DNA from: Harmothoe impar
Taxonomy: Eukaryota > Annelida > Polychaeta > Phyllodocida > Polynoidae
Direction of reading: 5' to 3'
DNA length: 64,000 nucleotides
NCBI GenBank assembly: GCA_947462335.1
Contig: OX381715.1
Coordinates: forward strand, 38,044,650 to 38,108,649
In this document: one piece after another, positions 42,058 through 55,707 of the stretch
Numbering within the stretch: the stretch's first letter is position 1
How the letters are laid out: every line of letters begins with the position of its first letter
Made by a program: the position numbers and the translations under genes
Notes under the pieces: model-generated
What the model was told of the DNA's origin: nothing
Seen by the model: only the letters and a program-made list of their open reading frames with translations
The model's database searches: none

Positions 42058-42186
42058 GTGTCAAGTAAGTGTAAAGCAGTCAAGTAATTGCCTAAATTAC
42101 CCCCAAACACCCTCCAGTAATAGTCAGGTAATTGTAATATAATTACCTTTGATTACACCCCTACGTAGAGCCTGCCATATACTACT
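42058..42186 (-). repeat. Right terminal inverted repeat (129 bp)
   Basis: Reverse complement of 19422-19550 with one mismatch (at 42124). It ends ACTACT directly before the duplicated GACAAG. Confidence 0.97.
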
Positions 42187-42192
42187 GACAAG
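42187..42192. repeat. Target site duplication, right copy (GACAAG)
   Basis: Exact repeat of 19416-19421. Confidence 0.95.
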
Positions 42193-42400
42193 CATGGGTA
42201 GGCCTTTTAGAAGCATTTTTTAATTTAAAAACCTTGAACTTTTGGGCTATTCTTGGCACTTTTTTGCACTTTTTTGAAATGCTAGATACACATATTTGGG
42301 TTAATTTGAAAGACATTGCTTTGCTCTATGAGATTCACTAGCTACTTAGTTAATATGATTAACAATGTAACAGTGAGAGTAGAATAAACCACCCAGGCCC
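42193..42400. repeat. Host repeat unit, right half
   Basis: Continues the unit cut at 19421: GGCACTTTTTTGCAC, CTAGATACACATATTTGGG and GAATAAACC match the intact unit at 19110-19310. Confidence 0.75.
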
Positions 42401-43899
42401 ATGCACCAGAGTCCAGGTCTGAAGGGATATGTCCTCACATATTGGTTATAAAGGTTGCATAACATGCTGTATCAATATGTATGATATATATACACCCTTC
42501 AGGATCCTCATACATGTACTTCCCTACAAACATATCAATTACAAATCCAGTCATTGCCACATAAAGAACCAATATATCAGGATTTGCAGATGATTATGTA
42601 ATAGGCCTAGAGGTTACATAATTGTGTTGTTATGTTATAGGAATAGTATAAATGAGTTGATATTAAAAGTTGGATTCAGAGGCCAAGAAGAAATTTTGTC
42701 CTAAGATGCTATAAAGCAGCTAGACAGCAGTGATATTTCAGCAATTTCACCAAATTTCATGTTTTCCATCAATTGACTGAGTATTATGTAATACTTTTAA
42801 TGGGTAACAATTGCTTGAAAATTATGTGTGCCATATTGATCTGTGCCTATTAAAGAATGCAACTTGATATATACAACTACAGTTGTGTGGTGTTGATTTA
42901 GAGTTGGGTCATTTTCACTGTTCAGGGACAATGGGAAAACTAGTGGTTTCCTCATTTTCAATTGACAATGGTTTAGTCAACCATGATTATCCAGAACAGA
43001 AAAAAAATAAGCATGGTCTCTATTACCTAGAGAAGAAATTTCCTCAGAACCAAAGCTATATATTACATATTGGTGAAATCAGATACTACCAAACTTGCAA
43101 TATTTTTCATATCTCTGTGGAAAAACTATGAGTTACATGAAATATATCACAATTTTGGGGGCCTGTAACAATGAAACTTGATGTCTGAACTCATTGAGTC
43201 TTCATTGAGATAAGGAGATATTTGCTGTGATCATGATCGAATCAGTTTACACCATCTATTTCATTTCCCAGATGTTACAGAATGAGTATCATATGCATGC
43301 ATAATGAGCTTGAGGAGTGGGGCCAAATTAGGCTAAGTCCAGACCTTATTATGACACTTTCAAATGGCTCCCAAATCTAAACCGCTTGACCGATATGTAT
43401 CATATAAAAACTGGTTTTCCTCTTTTAACAAGGTCTATCAATCTAATTGGTTTCCACATATGCAACAATGTTATCTTCAAACCTCCTGGGATACCTACTA
43501 TAACTTTATCAATCAATGATAAGTTTAATACAGTATTGTTGCTGCATTTCATACAGGACCAAGGGAAGAGTATTACCTGAGCATTATAATGCAGATAGTC
43601 TACTGAGATAAGAACTAATATCCCGTCGCTTGTTCTAAGTAACCAGTTAGCTTCCTGTCCTCACCTGACAGGTTAACTCTTTAAGGTCAGCGTGGTGCTT
43701 TAATGCACCTATTATCTTTTTATTGCAAGATAAGTAACTCACCAAGGGTGTATCGACTCTATACACTCCCTATGTTGCCATACCATAATTTAAAGGAATG
43801 TATTCGATACAAATAAAAATGATTATATGTGATAAAATATGACTGCAACACCAAATGTAATGTACATACGTAGCAGTATATATATAGCCTTGATGCACA
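42401..43899. other. Host intergenic DNA, no gene seen
   Basis: No domain in either strand. A partial copy of the palindromic element lies at about 43671-43790 (GTTAACTCTTTAAGGTCAGC). Confidence 0.5.
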
Positions 43900-45949
43900 A
43901 CATATCTCCTATCTCTGCACTGTAGGAACCCTGATGACCTTTAAGGTACTGGAGGTGCAGGTCAGGTGTTGAGGGTTGCCAGGGGCAGTTGACTAGAGGT
44001 GGCTGCCTCCCATCAGCCTGTCAGTGTCAGGTGTGTGGTGTAGGTACAGGTTGGTGTCAAGTACACCTGGACCGTCTCACCTGTAGCTGTAGGGTCTCTG
44101 TCATTTGTCAATATATGTGCCCTTGGGGGTCTGAGGTCATGATATAACCTGATACTCGGAAGATTCTTTGTGTATTGGGGTTGACAGCTAAGATCCTGTA
44201 AGGTGTGAAGGTGTCTGTCATATGGCAAGGTGGTTCCCAGCATTGGTGCCAATGAGATATTAGGGTTGGAGGTCACAGTTTAACTCAGTATAGGCATCAA
44301 AGTGACATTACAATTGACAGCTAGTGTTCTGTAATACTCCTCTCAACTGTCCTCAGTGTAAGAGTACAGGTGGCAATGTGACAATTAGTAAGTCTAGCAA
44401 GGCCAGTATAGGAGTGTAAGAGGCTTCTGCTAAATATCATAGTGTGAGCTGTATATATATGTGTCAATGTAATGAAGTAGGTTTTAAGTGACTTTTGTCA
44501 ACATCCATTTGACAACGATATTAATGTGTGAATAACAGCTAAAAGGAGGGCATCTTTCACCTTCCAACTGGGTAGGTGTTAACATAAGGTCATTCTATTA
44601 TAGGTATCAATGTCAGGTATTCATAATTCAATAAACTGGGTGAGTACAGGTAGACGAGCAGGCTTCTACCTGGATGTAGGAAGTCATCCTCACCATGCAT
44701 TGATGGCCATTTGCAGTCATTTAGCTTCGCTGTAGCCCAGGGCGTGGTCATCCCTGTCAGATATGAATGTATACGCCAGGTCTTCACATCACTACTGCTC
44801 TCAAATAAGCATCTGGGGGTATAGTGGTGTTGAACTAAATGTTAAAACATTAAAACCTGGCTTTCAATAAGCACCCAGTCTATCATAGCCACTATCTGGT
44901 AATAGGATCAGTCACAGAACCAAGATGCAGGCCACCCATTTTTGTCTGGCGCTCCAGTTCTAGCCCATGTGTTCAGGACCAGGCAGAAAATTAAGGACAC
45001 TTGATCGTTCTAATAGAGAGTAGGGGACATGTCCCAGTAGCGGTTTTCTGCTATAGTTCAATCAATTCAGTGATCCAATCATCTATGGATATGACGACTG
45101 CTGTATTGGGCAAGCAGCATTTAAATACCTGTGCAACTGCAGACTACCACTATTTGTGGATGGCTTCATCGCTACTTTGAGGCACTCCAATGAGGCACTT
45201 TATGTGGACCGGGTCGTTAAACCAATCAATCAATCTATCAATCAATACCCATGACGGCAGATTGTTAGAGGTCACCAAGCTAGATCTCGAGGACAGAGGT
45301 GTGAGTAGCTCGTCGATGACCCGCTGTACCGTCGCGTGTAAGCGCTGGGTTTTAGATAAGCACCCACCTTGTATAAGCACCAGGGCTATATAGACCTCAA
45401 AGTGTCAGGGCGCTTACACACAACAGTACTGTACTTACACACAGGGGTCGAATCTACTCCAACTACCGTACAATCTCCCTTGGCAGAGACTCCCTCACTC
45501 ATCTCTGCCCCGAGTTACAGACTTTAGGACATCGTTTGTGAAAGAAGGGGCGATAGAAGGTCTCTTCTGTGGAAGAAGTGCAGAAAAGGATACTACCTTA
45601 CCGTTCTCCTATCCACATCGGAAACTGCCAGTATCCCTACCCAAAAATAGTTCCACAATATCCACAATATCTACCAGATAAATGTAACCAACTTATAGAA
45701 TATCTTGTTTAGATCTCTTCATTCACATATTTGAATTGATTTGTTTATAAATAAGAAATGACATAAAATTTCAGTCCATATTGTGTAGGCGGCAAGAATT
45801 ACCCGTTGGCTTGTGCACTGCCAGGTTCACCCTATTGAAATACATTGTTTTAGACCATGACTGAAGTAGAACTTAACATTAGGAAAGAAATAACTGATAT
45901 AGCCACTTGAACCAGGCCTAATCATAATTGTTCAGAATGGCATGATGTC

Positions 45950-46260
45950 TGAAGGATTAACCTGCATGTGATGCACCAATGCAGCGGTCAGATCCCTCTC
46001 ATTGATCCCCTTAAGGGCCGCATGGTGCTTTAATGCCGTTCTGTCTTAAAGATCCATGAATGCGGCGCTAGTGTTAGTAACCCATGGCCACCTGTTTTGC
46101 ATTCATGCAGTATGCCAACCATATGGGGTTAATACACTGTCGAGCAGTCAGCATGATGCAAAAATAAATACAGTTCTTGTTACTGTGAGTTGGTGCATTA
46201 TGGCAACAAAGGAACATTAAACTTGAGGTAACATCTCTCCCATCATAGACTCAACATAAC
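45950..46260. repeat. Dispersed palindromic element, diverged copy
   Basis: Carries CCCCTTAAGGGCCGCATGGTGC, CAGCATGATGCA and a palindrome remnant around TTTTGCATTCATGCAG. Confidence 0.6.
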
Positions 46261-46559
46261 CCCTAACAGGTTCTTATAGTCTCAGACTACTAAGTCAGGC
46301 GTACATACTGACAGCTCATACAACCGTATGCTTACATTACACCCGAGGCCTAACCCTGGCCATGACCTACTCCCAGCCCTACTCCCCATACCATAGCTGC
46401 TCCCTTCCCAAGAGCCAACACAAACTTGACGCGGAGAAACCCTAAACGATTATACCCTGATCCATAAGGCCGGTATTGCATCCTACTCAGGGCTTATATT
46501 TCACCCTGACGCTTAACCCTGAACCCTACCAGCCTGCTCACTTATGCTGAGCTGCTCCC

Positions 46560-46850
46560 ACACCCTTAGGTGCTCTCAACATCCTAAGATGCTCCCTTAC
46601 CCTGAGTAGCTCCCACACCTGTAGAGCCTGCTCTGCTCTCTCATCCTGAGTTGCATCTCATTCTGAGTTGCTCCCTCACCCTGAGCTGTTCACCTCACCC
46701 TGAGCTGCTCCCCTCATCCTGACCTACTCCCTTCACGCTGTCCTTCACGCTGAGCTGCTCCCCTAACCTGAACTACTCTCCTCACCCTGAGTTGCTCCCC
46801 TCACCATGAGCTGCTCCCTCACCCGGAGTTGCTCTCCTCACTCTAGGCCT
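46560..46850. repeat. Minisatellite, unit about 20 bp (CTCACCCTGAGCTGCTCCC)
   Basis: About a dozen degenerate units. The same array is present in the second duplication copy at 58600-58920. Confidence 0.85.
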
Positions 46851-48049
46851 TATACCCACCCTGAGTTCCTCCCAGGGCAGACTGGACTGTTGTCAGGTCG
46901 GCTGACAGATAGCCCCCGGTGGTGGGGTTTCTGATGAGACCTGAGACCAATTCCCACCACCTAGGGTAGTCCGGGACTCTGGGGTTCTGTGGTTATTAAG
47001 GAGTTGCTCAGAGTGGATGGATCAGGGCTATAAAGGTTTGTGGGATCAGAGATTATACCCCAAAACGGCATATGATGGTCATTATTGGCTACCAGCCAAA
47101 CAACCCAAAAAGGGGTATGAAGGCAATACACAGACTGCTGGTTAACTGTCCATCCCCCCTTAAGGTGCTTCCATGGAGACCCATAGACTGTACATCTTGT
47201 TCGTATAGAGGTGGTATGTTAAATGTATATATTAGGAAGAAAGATGTGCTGTATATCTATATTACTACACTAAAGAATGGTTTTGAGGGTAACCCCCTAA
47301 GTAGGGGTTAACTGACTTTAGAAATAAAGAGGCAATTTGAGGTACCATGGCTATATTATGTGTCCATCCACCCTAAGATGGGTATGCTTATGGTAACCCT
47401 TAAATTCTACACTATGGTGATACAGAGGTTGAATGTTAACTGCCTATTAGCCATAAAGAGGTACTGTATATCTACATTAGTGCAGTAAAGCCTTTTTATA
47501 GTAGCCCTGAGCGTATAGGTCAACTGCCATTAAAAGTAAAGGGGTAAATTTACTGTTAATATCTAAGGTAAAACATGAAAACAACATTGATGAATGCTTA
47601 TGGGCTGTCTGAGACCTTGCTGACAGCCCATATCATACATAGTTTAAGCCCTGATCTACCCCTGAGGCCCATCTCACTATGCATGAAAACCTGTAGCAAG
47701 TAACCTTTGAAGACACAGGGTTGGGTGCCTGTCCTAATGCTAAAAGAACTTTTAATAAAGAAAATTGAACATATAAATAACCCAGTCAGTGTGTAATGCC
47801 TCAAATATTATAGGACTTGGAGCAGAATGTCTCACCATATAATTACACAGGATTTATATATGGTGATATTATATCATCTAGAATATGAAAAGGCTGGCCT
47901 TAGCCAGAAGTCTGTGGCATATTATGTTCACTATTCTCTCAGCTTCAATTCAGACATATAAAATTTCCAGATGTCTGCAACATTTCAGATGTTTGAGGAT
48001 GATATGTTACTGTATAAAAATCATTTCATTATTCTCGACTACATGTCTT

Positions 48050-48270
48050 AGGTTAACCATTTAAACAAGGCATGATACCTTAGATGTTTAATAGTTATCA
48101 AAATACACCAATGCAGCACAAGCCAGCACTGCGATGGTGTATCAAAAGGTTAAGAGTGTAGAGTCTGCATGATGCACAAATGCAGCAACAGTGAGGTGCT
48201 GGTTGTATCTGCATCTATGCATCTTGACAAAAGGTCATAGATGTATTCTACTCTTAAAGAGTAACATTTC
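48050..48270. repeat. Dispersed palindromic element, diverged copy
   Basis: Contains TTAACCATTTAAACAAGGCATGATACC-type start, CACCAATGCAGCAC and a decayed end near CTCTTAAAGAG. Confidence 0.55.
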
Positions 48271-49884
48271 TTAGCCCTACCCATCTGAGGTCCCAAAACA
48301 GAAAGGATTTAATGACTATACCTACTGATATTGAAATGATTTTTTTTATAAACTGTGAGCTGTAGGCATGCCTCAATTGAAATTAGACCCCCCCTCCCAT
48401 TCCAACTCCTCTAGATCTGGGATTATTCTTAATCAACCGTCAGATCGTTTACACTGTCTCTCAAGATGTTTGGAGTTCTGTATAAAACATTTCACTCCAT
48501 CTAAAATAACAAATAAAGATTCATGTCTTAAGGACCCAAATAACCTTATTGGTTTCAGGTTCACAGTGAGGAACTTTAGACCAGACAAAACAAGAATATA
48601 TATTTCTCTTTTCCATAAAGCTGAGATCAGTTGCACAAAAGCATTTGGTTTGTTCCTAATACTGACCTGATAGATAGCATCTGTTCAATGAAGAACACGA
48701 TGAGGTCCGAAAACAGCAATGTTGACCTTTATCTTAATTGGATTGGGATTCTGCATTGGCTGGAAAATTAAACTTTCCACAGATTGACAGCGGATATTTA
48801 TAACAGAGTGGCCATTAATTAATATCAGGTAGCAACTTGATGGATTTGGAAGCGTGAAAATGATAATACTCCCTTTGCCAGCTCTTAAAGGGCAGTTGGT
48901 GGAAAACGGAGAGGGGTGGGGTAAAAAGGTCCCCATTTATCAGCAATAAAGGATGGGCATTACTGTAGTTTAAAGAGGGTCATGGTAGTAGAACATTTCA
49001 ACACTTTTGAGGGGATGCCTGAGAAATCTTTTTTTTCTAGATGGGGGGGGGGACTGGAAATGTTAAGGTCCTCATATCCCGTGCCTTTACAGCATACTCC
49101 ACAATATCCCCCTGTCATAAAATAATGTTCATCTAAAAAACTCTGCCCTCGAACTGGCCAGCCTTCTCCCTATTGTCCTGGTTCATTGAGCAGCTCTTGC
49201 AGTGGGTTGAGCAGCTCAGTATGACACGAGAAGCTCCCCACGCCCTGGTGGACGTTATCTATACTACACAGCCCCCTCTGGTGGCCACTGGACACATTAC
49301 ACACTAATTATTCACGCCTCATGGAGCACAGGGAAAACAGAGATCAGACTGCTGGGGATGAATGCTAGAGGGGTAGGGGATCAACAGCAAATTGCTTTTT
49401 GAACACTCAATCATTGATCACCATGTATTTAGTCCAGCTCACTTTTTTCAGGGGAAAAACACATCCGGCCCTTGGCAGTTATGGAATCTTGGGAAATTTG
49501 AAACAAGGATGTGAAACTCACGGGAAATGAAAAGAAATTTATATAGAAAACCCACTACTACTGTAGATATAAAGCTCTGCAAATTGAAGAGTGACAGTGT
49601 CCAATAAATGTGGTTAGCACACAACCGTTGTTTTATGGTCATCCCAGCTACTGGCAAAATTATCCACAAGAACTAAATGGCAGCCCCAGTGAGATGCAGC
49701 TCCCACCCTGTGGCACAAAAATTGTTTGTATGTAAATGTACTTGTCCCTGAGACATATGTCCCATTTTCTATACTACTCACATATCACACTCTCCAAACA
49801 CAATTTACAAATCAAGAAGAAGGTAATATGTTTGTTAAGTACACCCTGAATTCTCTCTTGATACATCCTGGAAATCATCCATTT

Positions 49885-50105
49885 CCTTATAGGGCTGCAT
49901 GGTGCTTTTATGTATTATGCCCTTTCATGTCATTACCAGTTCTGCATTTGTGCATCAAGACAAGGTTAGCACTTTTCAAAACATCAATAAAGGCGATCAT
50001 AAGACTGACAATATTACAACAGTGTATCAATCCAGACTGGTCAGCAGGATGCTTATATGTAGCACTCCTGAGAGCTGCATTCATGCATCAGGATGATTAA
50101 GGGTA
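49885..50105. repeat. Dispersed palindromic element, diverged copy
   Basis: GGGCTGCATGGTGC start, GAGCTGCATTCATGCATCA near the end; interior diverged. Confidence 0.5.
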
Positions 50106-51720
50106 TGATATGTTAAAAGACTAAAGCAGCAGGAAGCACATCAGCCCCTCTACACAGTAGAGCTACCACTCCTGTATCATATTCTCTCCACATAATTCTC
50201 AGAAAAAAACCTGAGCTTGGTGCTAAGGCTTAAAGAGAAGTATTGGACACAGGAGGCTTTGGTGCAGACAAATATTTCTGCAGCTGATAGACATGGGTGT
50301 TAGTAATGTTTATGTAGGCTGTGGCCTGGCTGCACGACTAGGGACAAACTCCCATGTGGCTATACTACCTACTGGTTCTACTCAGACCCTACCACAACTA
50401 GGTGAGGGTCCTAGTGATATCTAGTCCTATGAAGACCTCTGTAAGAACTAGGTGAGGGTCTTGCTGGGAGGTAGTCCTGCCCAGACTCCTTCCGAAAGTA
50501 TGCGCCAAGAAATAGTATTACATTCAGTTTGTCTACTGTGGCAATTGAACACATTTGAGTGACAAGTATCTTAAAATGCAAAGTGTCATTTCTAATGTTT
50601 TCTTGCATTCTTACCAATACATAACGAGAGAGAAACATCACTGTGTCCTTAGGAAATCACCAACAATATGTCCACAAACTATTCTGGACCTTTCACATGA
50701 CAACAGATCCCAGAGCTAGATGGCAAACTTTAAGACCACACTACTACTGGCTCCCCATCTACAGCATAGAGCCAAGACTCACACACTACAGTACCCTTGG
50801 ACTTGGGAGGTACCCAGTTGGCAGGGGGAATGGTGTCATGTAGTTGATACATGGGAAATAGTTTTGGTATATGAACATGTAAGTCTGTAGGAAGGTTTCT
50901 TGATGTGAGGTTCACGTGACCATGACAAGGAGACAACATTGCAGATCTGCCACCTACATTGGCCAACATAGGAACTGCCAAACTAAAAAGCTATATGCAC
51001 AAAGCCGTATAGTGCCTTTGTGACTGTTAGGTCATATCATGAGCATTTAATTCCGACCATTTCTAGGATGTTGTGAATGTTTCATAATTCACAATAGAAT
51101 AAAGTATATTGAGACATGTACATCCCAACATTATAAAATGCTTGTTTAGTTATATTGAAGGCAGGCCTATTCATGTTGGTGTTCAGTTGTCAAAGCGGCA
51201 TCTTGTTGATGAATGTATTATAATGGGTAACTTGGTATAAACTGCATAGGCTTACTTAACTCTAGTTTTGACATCATATTTTGGCCAAGCGTCTGGACAC
51301 ACCTCAAAAAGACACACTAAGTGATGCTGTGTCCCTGTGTACCTCACTTGGTCTGCTGTCTCTGTGTACACACTATGCAGCTGGAACATCTAGAGGCAGG
51401 GTCCATTGATGATGGGCTATCACTGGGTTCAGGTTGTCTAGTAAGGCTATCAGAACTTCACATCTACAAGTCAGGTCAGGTTGATACTGATGCACAACAT
51501 GGCCGCTCAATTAGCAGAGCTTGCTTTCCAAGCTGAGAGTATGTCCTGTAAACTCCATTTCTGGCTGATAGTACAGGGTCCATATTGTATGATTGAGTCA
51601 GGCATCAAAGTAAAAACAAAGTAGTAGACTAAACTTTATTGTAATAATCCAGGGATGAATAATCATTTTGTTCTCAATCATCACTCACTGAGATTCTAAA
51701 GATTCACAGTAAAAAAAGCA

Positions 51721-52309
51721 AATTAAATTTATGCCTCAATTGCTTTCACACTCACAGTGGTACTGACCCATTTCTGTGTAGACTGTGCTTACTCTGCAAG
51801 GGTCTGCCCATGAGGAGAAGGGGGCATACTGTGGTTGGTCCTATGTGAGCATCACATACACAACAGTGCATGGAGCGGCAGTTGATCAGAACGGGGTCAG
51901 GCTAGCCTCAGGGACTGATGATTAAGCTACTCACAGTGCTTCCTGGCCCCTCCCTGTATAGACTGCACTTACTCTAATACTGAGTCCTGCATAATGACGG
52001 TTGGTGAAGACCTCTGAATATTGACCATTGCATATTGTGTACCAGCCAATGGCAGCACAATAATGGTGCCTGTGTTCTGACCTCTAGTTTTGGTGACCAC
52101 TGCCTACTGAGTGTTACTTATTGACCACTGGATATTGACAAAGGCATAAGTACATTTGTATGGCATTTAGAACATTAACAAATCCATGATTTATTTTATG
52201 TGATGTATTCAGTATGGACAAATGCATACTCGCTGTTGTGTGCTTTTTGCTAAATTATCAAATCAATAATAGTGATCTACAGATACTGAATGTTGGATAT
52301 CAATGTTTT
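51721..52309. other. Host intergenic DNA, no gene seen
   Basis: Between the segmental duplication copy and a local tandem duplication. Short recurrent phrases such as TTGACCACTG; no coding frame. Confidence 0.45.
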
Positions 52310-53470
52310 TATGCCAGTATGATGACCTTTGCAGTATTTATTTCTCTGAGTACGACAGCCTTCAGAGAGTTTGATGTATACTGTTCTTGAGGGCTCCCTA
52401 TACCCTAGGGATCTACCCTAGGGATCTACTCCTAACCCTCCTTTACCCAGACTCCTATACAGGGTTTATAGATCTCTGCATAACCACTTCATCCCTCACT
52501 CATACCCCACTAAGACCCCCCCCCCCCCAGACTTTTACTGATGGTGAGAGCTCCACTCCTAACCCTCCCTTAACCAGGCTCCTATACAGGGTCTGTGTGT
52601 CTGTCCCAGACTTCCATCTAATCCCTCACTCATCCCTACCTAGACTCCGCAGGGTGTGCAGATAGGCAGTGCTGTGGTGACAGTGATTGTGGTTGGAGCG
52701 GTCAGCACATAGCAGTGTAGGTTATCACATATTGATGCTGTCCACCCTTGGGGGTGAGTGGCCCCGTTAACTTTCCCATCTCAGGGCTCTCACCCCTCTC
52801 ACCCTGTAAGGAGTGACACATACTGACCTTTAGATCGCCTTTATACCAGTACAATGATCTTTGCTGTACTTATCTCTTACGTTATACCAGCCCACAGAGG
52901 GTTCTAAACTGGTACTGAGGGCTCGCTTTACCACAAGGAAATACTGCTTACCCTGCCTTAGACCCCTACCCAGACTCCTATGTACAGGGTCTATAGATAT
53001 AGCAAGTATGTTTCCGACGGTCTGATCATAGGTTATCTCCTATGATCATCTCCCAGTTAGAGTCAAATGGTGTATATATTAGTGTTCCTGTAATACTTAA
53101 TAATGTGATTTCCGTATAGTAATGGCACAAATGATAAGAAGGAAGTTCGAAGTTCTGTTGTATTAAAATGTTAGGAAAGTTATCTTACAAAATAATCAAG
53201 TGCATAATTATAACAAACCTTAGGTTCAGGCAACATAGCTCGATATAGCTTTAGCCCCTCACTCCTCACTTTACTCCGACCCCCACTTTACCCTACAATC
53301 GGACAGGGTTTGCAGATAGCCCGTATTGTGGTGACACTTATTGCAGTCTGAGGAATCAGCATATAGGTTATAGTATATTGATGCTGTCCGCACTCCAGAG
53401 GGTGAATGGCCCCATTTAGCTTTCCTATCTCAGGGCTCTCATCCCTTTAAGCCTGTGAGGGCTGTATGGT
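52310..53470. repeat. Local tandem duplication, unit about 550-650 bp
   Basis: 52320-52440 matches 52850-52960 (CCAGTATGATGACCTTTGC-type opening, GAGGGCTC), and 52735-52815 matches 53375-53460 (TTGATGCTGTCC, GAATGGCCCC, CTCAGGGCTCTCA). No gene inside. Confidence 0.65.
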
Positions 53471-53690
53471 GTTTCAACGAACTATTCGTTTGTCATCATA
53501 TTGCAGATATACAGAGTAGACTCTCCAGGTGGTAGTCATGCATCATGCCAACCAAATATGGTCGGCAAGATGCTTAAATGCAGCACCGCCAAGTTACTCA
53601 CCGCTGCTTCAGTCATGCATCATAACCACAGGGGTATAATGCAGCCTTCAAGGAGCACTGAGTAGGGTCCATACTGCATTCAAACACTAT
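53445..53690. repeat. Dispersed palindromic element
   Basis: CCTTTAAGCCTGTGAGGGC start, GCATCATGCCAACC, and a palindrome around CAAGTTACTCACCG. Confidence 0.65.
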
Positions 53691-55509
53691 GTGGCCCTTA
53701 CAGGGCTGCTAAAGCCCTGCCCCTTCCCTATGTCCCTGTGAGAGCCTCTTACCCCAGTGGGTTCAGCATATTGGGATTGGACAAGGCTGTGTGGGAGGTC
53801 AGTGCCCCAGTGCCCCCAGTACAAATACTGCCCCCGACTCCCATACAACACTTCTACAGGCCACAGCTGGTCTCCAGGCACCCTCCCAATGTAAATCATC
53901 TCTGCCCCAACCTTATGTAGAAGACAAATACTCCTACTTCCCCCATGGCCTCTACTACAACTGCTCCCCCTACACTCAACTCCTAAAGAGCTGATAGTAT
54001 CCTTTGCTCCTCCTATACTAGACTTCTCACAGGGAATCATATGTTATCTCTACCTAGAACCTGAACTCTTCAGTGGAATAATATAATCCTGTTCTCTTAA
54101 CTACATCACAAACTCTATGTGTGCCTAGACATAAAGTAGTTCATTATACTTTAATTACTACCACACAATCATGGTCGTTTACACATGAATTTAAAGAACT
54201 GAATTTCAACTAGAATGAGTAATGGGGAAAATTCATCGATTGTAATGTGCATAGGCAGGTCATCACAGAGAATGAGTGACTGCATGGAGCTCTGACTGGA
54301 GAACGGCTGAGACCTCCAATAAAACTTCTGCTGCACACCACAGCCAATACTGCTGCACCACACAAAATGTCCAGTCTACCCATCATATTGCTCAGTCATC
54401 ACTGCCCCTTCCTCTAAGTGTGCTCATCATGACTCAGCCAATCCTATAGCATCAACATGGGGGGAGAGGGTATTAGCAACCTGTCATCTGCTGGGAGAGT
54501 GAGGAGGCCATATCCTGTTCCCCATCGTCATGATCTAAAGTGGTATTAAGAGAAGGATGCCCAATCGATGACGTCATTTGAGGAGGATGACGAGAAAGGG
54601 CTAAATCCCCACATCAATAAATACTGCTGCCATCTTGTTCCTCGCTGGTACCTCGATTCCAATACTAAGAGTTACACACACATGCCGGTCACCAACTACT
54701 CTCACCACTTCAGGTAGTGCCCACATCGGGACATCTGGCCAGTTGTTTAATCGCCAAGGTCACGTGGCAAGGTCACTTGCAACACTTCTCAAGGTCAAGA
54801 GGGTCAGCTGCAACAGATTTTATTAAAAGGGTGGCACTAGAGTGTGGACACTGGGACAACCAGAGAGGTATTCTGCAGGAGGGGGAGTAATCAGAAGGCC
54901 TCTCTGAGGAGTTCAAATATCCAGCAGGGGGTCACTCTCCATCAGATGCTTTTGTCTAAACTCAAATCCAACTGCATAAAGTAACATGTGTGGACGTGTA
55001 AAAATAGCAGTATACAGACAAAGAAGTAAATTGTCTTTGCCGGGTGGCACCATCCTTCACTATAGAATGACCATGATTGTGGACACCCAAGACAACCAAA
55101 CAGAGAGAGATATGATTAGGGTGGAAAATAGAGTTGTGACACACCATACTCTGAGGACAATATGAGGAGTATTGAGCAAACAGAATTGTTGCTGAATTGC
55201 ACAAACGTCATTGTTGTCTCTTATTGCCTATTGCTGGGATATTGACACAGTAATCTTCACAGTAATCTCTCATGCAAGCAAGCTGGGGTCACCTTAGGTT
55301 TATGCTGTTTTCAATATGGTACCCATTACATGGTCATTCTGTAGTAAAAGATGGCACCATCTGTCAAGATTATTTATCTCTCTGTATGTATACAGCCATC
55401 TTTAATCACCAGTGGAAAATATACATTAACCTATGCAGTTGGGGTGAAGCCCAATAATTCTGAGAATGATGTCTCTGCTCGAGATGTAAATCTTGTAGAG
55501 GGGCCTTCT

Positions 55510-55510
<1 letters not shown>
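53691..55510. other. Host intergenic DNA, no gene seen
   Basis: Short frames on both strands (for example around 53687-54040) show no recognisable domain and are not bounded by convincing splice signals. A short duplicated phrase, ATGGCACCATC with GTAGTAAAAGATG-type context, links 55040-55080 and 55330-55370 in opposite orientation. Confidence 0.45.
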
Positions 55511-55585
<75 letters not shown>

Positions 55586-55600
55586 TCTCTCTCTCTCTCT
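55511..55600. repeat. (CT)n microsatellite
   Basis: About 90 bp of CT repeats with one CCCT interruption. The Arg-Glu and Ser-Leu frames through it are artefacts. Confidence 0.97.
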
Positions 55601-55707
55601 AATGTAGAATGTTCCATGGCATCTAATAGCTGTAGAACAGCACTGAATGTCACAGAATCTTCTTCATTGGAAGCCCGCACTGAACATCCTTGTTAAGGCA
55701 TGTCTCC

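Larger units (their letters stand above)
19422..42186. mobile_element. Complete Polinton/Maverick element
   Basis: A 22,765-bp element bounded by 129-bp inverted terminal repeats (128 of 129 match) and a 6-bp target duplication. It encodes protein-primed polymerase, integrase, protease, packaging ATPase, major and minor capsid proteins, which is the full set needed for a virion and for integration. I found no stop or frameshift in these core genes. The near-identical termini and clean duplication point to a recent insertion. The gene set and the presence of membrane glycoproteins, a BIR protein and a tRNA place it near the adintovirus-like end of the Polinton range; that placement is inference. 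Confidence 0.97.
43900..51720. repeat. Segmental duplication, copy 1
   Basis: Collinear with 57820-63720 through many blocks in the same order and orientation, for example 43920-44000 with 57840-57920, 46890-47000 with 58930-59040, 47590-47640 with 59950-60000, 49150-49440 with 61190-61440 and 50640-51000 with 62270-62550. Divergence is moderate, with many indels. No protein-coding frame is conserved between copies. Dispersed palindromic elements at 45950-46260, 48050-48270 and 49885-50105 lie within it. Confidence 0.8.

Noticed and set aside
48368..48670. 100-residue plus-strand frame
   Set aside because: The matching block in the second duplication copy (about 60745-61000) does not keep the frame, so it is not conserved as protein.
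55351..55680. Ser-Leu and Arg-Glu frames
   Set aside because: Read through the (CT)n microsatellite.
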